NCBI RefSeq assembly: GCF_009829925.1
Contig: NZ_SNVJ01000021.1
Coordinates: 28,633 to 92,632, forward strand
DNA: 64,000 nt
Reading direction: 5' to 3'
DNA from: Teichococcus coralli
GTDB lineage: Bacteria; Pseudomonadota; Alphaproteobacteria; Acetobacterales; Acetobacteraceae
Below are positions 61,305 to 64,000 of this stretch, one piece after another. Under the pieces are notes generated by a model that saw nothing but the letters and a program-made list of their open reading frames with translations, ran no database searches and was not told where the DNA came from. Position 1 is the stretch's first letter, and each line of letters starts with the position of its first letter. A program made the translations under genes and the position numbers.

Positions 61305-62687
61305 TCAGCGGGCGGCCCGGCGCTGCGGCTCGGCCGCCGCCCAGGCCCGCAGCAGCGATGCCGCCTGCTGCAGCTGGAAGTCGGTCTCCGGCTTGGTCGG
61401 GTCGAAGGCGGGCGCCCCCTCCGGCGGCAGGCGGGAAACCTTGTCGGCCACGCCGGGCGGCAGCTTCAGCGGCGGCAGCGGCGCCACCTCATGGGTGCCG
61501 TTGTCGTTGCTCAGGGCGCCGCGAAGGTCCGCCTCGCGGTCGCGCAGCGGCGCCTTGTCGTCCTGCCGCTGCGCCAGCACCTCGATGTCCGGCGTGATGC
61601 CGAGGCCCTGGATGGAGCGGCCGGAGGGCGTGTAGTAGCGCGCCGTGGTCAGCCGGATCGCGCCGTTGCCGGGGATCGGAATCACGGTCTGCACGCTGCC
61701 CTTGCCGAAGGACTTGGTGCCGAGCACCACGGCGCGGCGGTGGTCCTGCAGCGCGCCGGCCACGATCTCGCTGGCCGAGGCGCTACCGCCGTTCACCAGC
61801 ACCACCACCCGCTCGCCGCTGGTGATGTCGCCGGGCTTGGCGTTCCAGCGCTGGGAGTCGTCCGGCCGGCGGGCCCGGGTGGAGACGATCTCGCCCTGCT
61901 CCAGGAAGTCGTCCGAGACCTGCACGGCCTGGTCGAGCAGCCCGCCCGGGTTGTTGCGCAGGTCGAGGATGATGCCCTTCAGCGTGCCGCCGGCCTGCTT
62001 GCGCATGGTGCTGATGGCGCTGCGCAGCGCGCTCTCGGTCTGCTCGTTGAAGGAGGCGAGGCGGACATAGGCGACGTCGTTGCCCTCCAGGCGGAAGCGC
62101 GCGACCTGCGGCCGGATCACGTCGCGCGTCAGGCTCAGCTCGATCGGCGTGTCGGCGCCGGGGCGGCGGATGGTCAGCTTGATGCTGCTGCCCCGCTCGC
62201 CACGCATCTGCTCGACCGCCTCCTGCAGGGTCAGGCCCTGCACGGACTTGCCGTTCAGATGCGTGATGAGGTCGCCCGGCTTGACGCCCGCCCGCGCGGC
62301 GGGGGTGTCGTCGATCGGGCTGATCACCTTCACATAGCCGCCTTCCTGGCTGACCTCGATGCCGAGGCCGCCGAACTCGCCGCGGGTCTGCACCTGCATG
62401 TCGCGGAAGGAGCGGGCATTCATGTAGCTGCTGTGCGGATCGAGCCCCTGCAGCATGCCGTTGATCGCGTTCTCGATCGCGTCCCGGTCATTGACCGGCT
62501 CGACATACTCGGCCCGGATGCGCTCGAAGATGTCGCCGAACAGGTTCAGCAGGCGGTAGGTCTCGGCGCGGTTGCCGGTCTCCTGGGCAACGGCGGAAAC
62601 CATCGGCGGCATGACCACCGGACCCAGCACCGTGCCGGCAAGGAACGCGGCCCCAACCACGCCTGCCACGCGCATTCCAGACTTCAT
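61305..62687 (-). CDS. ctpA: C-terminal processing peptidase CtpA (S41)
   Basis: A 460-residue exported serine protease with an N-terminal signal/anchor (KSGMRVAGVVGAAFLAGTVL). The PDZ domain (LGIEVSQEGGYVKVISPIDD, about 108-127, and GVKPGDLITHLNGKSVQGLT) is followed by the S41 core (GIILDLRNNPGGLLDQAVQV). The Ser-Lys dyad is S304 in NGGSASASEIVAGAL and K329 in GTKSFGKGSVQTV, 25 residues apart as in Prc-type enzymes. It cleaves C-termini of envelope proteins and, in many bacteria, peptidoglycan hydrolases. ATG 62687 is supported by GAGAGG upstream. It sits next to envC, which supports a cell-wall role. Confidence 0.95.
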   Translation of the reverse strand: MKSGMRVAGVVGAAFLAGTVLGPVVMPPMVSAVAQETGNRAETYRLLNLFGDIFERIRAEYVEPVNDRDAIENAINGMLQGLDPHSSYMNARSFRDMQVQTRGEFGGLGIEVSQEGGYVKVISPIDDTPAARAGVKPGDLITHLNGKSVQGLTLQEAVEQMRGERGSSIKLTIRRPGADTPIELSLTRDVIRPQVARFRLEGNDVAYVRLASFNEQTESALRSAISTMRKQAGGTLKGIILDLRNNPGGLLDQAVQVSDDFLEQGEIVSTRARRPDDSQRWNAKPGDITSGERVVVLVNGGSASASEIVAGALQDHRRAVVLGTKSFGKGSVQTVIPIPGNGAIRLTTARYYTPSGRSIQGLGITPDIEVLAQRQDDKAPLRDREADLRGALSNDNGTHEVAPLPPLKLPPGVADKVSRLPPEGAPAFDPTKPETDFQLQQAASLLRAWAAAEPQRRAAR

Positions 62688-62824
62688 GCGGCGACCTCTC
62701 ATTCGGTCAGCTATCCTTTCGCAGCGGCAAGTCCCGCCGCTCTCCATGCCACCCTAGAGCGCTTTTGCACGAAAGGGGCAAGCTGAAACCTTTTTCGACA
62801 ATCCAGCATGGCCGGTCACCGGAC

Positions 62825-64000
62825 TCAGCTTCTGACCCGGAACCAGCCCTTCGGATCAACCGGCTTCCCGTCTCGGCGCAACTCCACGTAGAGAGCGGCC
62901 CGACCATCCTCTCCCCCGTCACCCAGCTGCCCCACCGCCTCACCGGCCAGCACCCGCGCGCCGAGCTCGGCATCCAGCCGGTCCAGGCCGGCCAGGACGA
63001 AATGGTACCCTCGGCCGCAATCCACAATCAACAGCTGGCCATAGGAGCGGAAGGGGCCGGCAAAGGCGATGCTGCCACGGCAGGGGCTGACCACGCGCGC
63101 GCCGGGCGGCGCCGCATAGGTCAGGCCGCGCGCCGGACCGCCGGCGCCGCTGTCGCCGAAGTCGCGCGAGATGCGGCCGGCCACCGGCACCGCCCGCCCG
63201 CCCTGCGGCACCGGCACCGCGGGGGCGGCGCTGGCATGCTGCCGGCGTGCCGCCTCCTCCCTCGCCGCTTGGTCCCTCGCCGCCTGGTCCCGCGCCGCTT
63301 GGGCGCGGCCCTCGGCGGCCTCCGCCTCGCGCTCGGCCCGCAGCCGGGCGGCGCGCTCGCCAGCCTCGCGCTCGGCCCGCGCCTTCGCCTCGGCCTCGGC
63401 CCTGGCGCGCGCCTGCTCCAGCCGCTCCAGCATGTCCCGCAGGGTGGAGGCATGGGCGGCGGTGGCGGCGGCCTGCTTCGCCGCCTCCATCCGCTCCTGC
63501 TCCAGGGCGGTGTGGCGGCTCCTGGCATCGGCCAGGGCGGCTTCCACGGCGGCGGCGGCGGCGCGCACCTCCGCCCGCGCCTCGTCCAGCTCCAACGCCT
63601 CCGCCTGCGCGTGCCGGGTGGCCTCGGCGGCGACCGCCTGGGCCTGCCGCAGCGCCTCCGCCTCGGCCGAGAGGTGGCGCATCAGGCTGCGCAGCACCAG
63701 AACCCCGCGCAGCGTCGTCTCGGGATCGCCGGGAACCGCGAGCAGGGTCTCGGCCGGCCATTGCTGCAGGCGCCGCATCAGCGGCAGCAGCGGCGCCATG
63801 GCTTCAGCGCGGCGGCCGAGATCAACCAGCGCGGCATCGCGGATGGCGGCCGCTTCGCGGGCCCGCCTGGCGGCGGCGTCGGCGGCGGCGTCAGCGGCCA
63901 CGGCACGGCGGCCGGCGGCGGCGCGCTGCTCGGCCAGCTGCTGCTCCGTCTCGGCCGCTCCGCGCGCGGCGCGCTCCGCCTCGGCGGCCGCCTCCTGGGC
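62825..64000 (-). CDS. envC: EnvC-like murein hydrolase activator, 5' end outside window
   Basis: At least 392 residues are visible and the frame stays open to the right edge, so the N-terminus and signal peptide lie beyond 64000. Most of it is Ala/Glu/Arg-rich coiled coil (LEQERMEAAKQAAATAAHAS; EREAGERAARLRAEREAEAA). The C-terminal LytM/M23 domain has GLTYAAPPGARVVSPCRGSI, AFAGPFRSYGQLLIVDCGRG and YHFVLAGLDRL. The canonical M23 zinc ligands HxxxD and HxH are missing, which is usual for EnvC proteins that activate amidases rather than cleave peptidoglycan. It precedes ctpA by 137 bases on the same strand. Confidence 0.88.
   Translation of the reverse strand, partial: AQEAAAEAERAARGAAETEQQLAEQRAAAGRRAVAADAAADAAARRAREAAAIRDAALVDLGRRAEAMAPLLPLMRRLQQWPAETLLAVPGDPETTLRGVLVLRSLMRHLSAEAEALRQAQAVAAEATRHAQAEALELDEARAEVRAAAAAVEAALADARSRHTALEQERMEAAKQAAATAAHASTLRDMLERLEQARARAEAEAKARAEREAGERAARLRAEREAEAAEGRAQAARDQAARDQAAREEAARRQHASAAPAVPVPQGGRAVPVAGRISRDFGDSGAGGPARGLTYAAPPGARVVSPCRGSIAFAGPFRSYGQLLIVDCGRGYHFVLAGLDRLDAELGARVLAGEAVGQLGDGGEDGRAALYVELRRDGKPVDPKGWFRVRS

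Noticed and set aside
62753..62768. CTAGAGCGCTTTT upstream of ctpA, resembling the end of the 108-bp element
   Set aside because: Only the TAGAGC hexamer and a T run match. No second end or internal hairpin is present, so it was not called as a third copy.

Overview
The window is uniformly very GC-rich and densely coded. Its gene content and order (sdhCDAB near mdh-sucCD-sucAB-lpdA, xerC-DUF484-tal-priA-atpHAGDC, thrC near an M16 peptidase and PmbA, envC-ctpA-yibQ-like-rppH) are those of an alphaproteobacterium. The style of the proteins suggests the Rhodospirillales/Acetobacteraceae (Roseomonas-like); this taxonomic guess is inference. No rRNA, tRNA, CRISPR array, prophage or complete insertion sequence was seen.

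Layout. 1-6.7 kb: a mixed region with an AstE/AspA-type fragment, a periplasmic DsbA-like protein, a decayed M48 protease, a gamma-glutamyltransferase-like lipoprotein that lacks key residues, a class I/II aminotransferase, an IalB-like secreted protein and an aldo/keto reductase. 6.9-14.2 kb: a tightly overlapping six-gene membrane-complex operon of the hydrogenase-4/formate-hydrogenlyase type (HyfB, C, E, F, G and I homologues). Its large subunit has lost the cysteines that hold the NiFe site, so it is an energy-converting hydrogenase-related (Ehr-like) complex rather than a hydrogenase. 14.3-16.9 kb: small secreted proteins, DUF1489 and asd. 17-33.3 kb: an almost complete second half of the TCA cycle (succinate dehydrogenase, malate dehydrogenase, succinyl-CoA synthetase, 2-oxoglutarate dehydrogenase E1/E2 and E3). 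It is interrupted by zapE, a repeat-bearing small secreted protein and an oppositely oriented Bug-type binding protein placed between sucB and lpdA. 33.4-44.1 kb: ybaK, a small membrane protein, xerC, DUF484, transaldolase, priA and the five-gene F1-ATPase operon with a clear terminator. 44.1-53.5 kb: a diiron ferritin-like protein, a GH10 xylanase, a D-threonine aldolase/D-serine dehydratase-family enzyme translationally coupled to RidA, an rRNA methyltransferase, a MocR-like aminotransferase without its DNA-binding domain, an S9 peptidase and thrC. 53.6-64 kb: two divergent RlpA paralogues, an M16 peptidase, pmbA, a chemoreceptor, rppH, a YibQ-like protein, ctpA and the start-truncated (by the window edge) envC.

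Non-coding structure is rich. There are two copies of a 108-bp MITE-like element with terminal inverted repeats and a compensatory base-pair change. One copy supplies the stop codon of a small gene. A family of eight CCGGGGGA...TCCCCCGG hairpins recurs at gene ends, several with flanking A and T runs. Three classical intrinsic terminators are visible, along with several short tandem repeats, including a 12-bp x 6 array in frame with and upstream of thrC.

Limits: all family assignments come from reading motifs by eye; no database search was possible. Start codons were chosen from Shine-Dalgarno-like sequence and family N-termini and are marked where uncertain.
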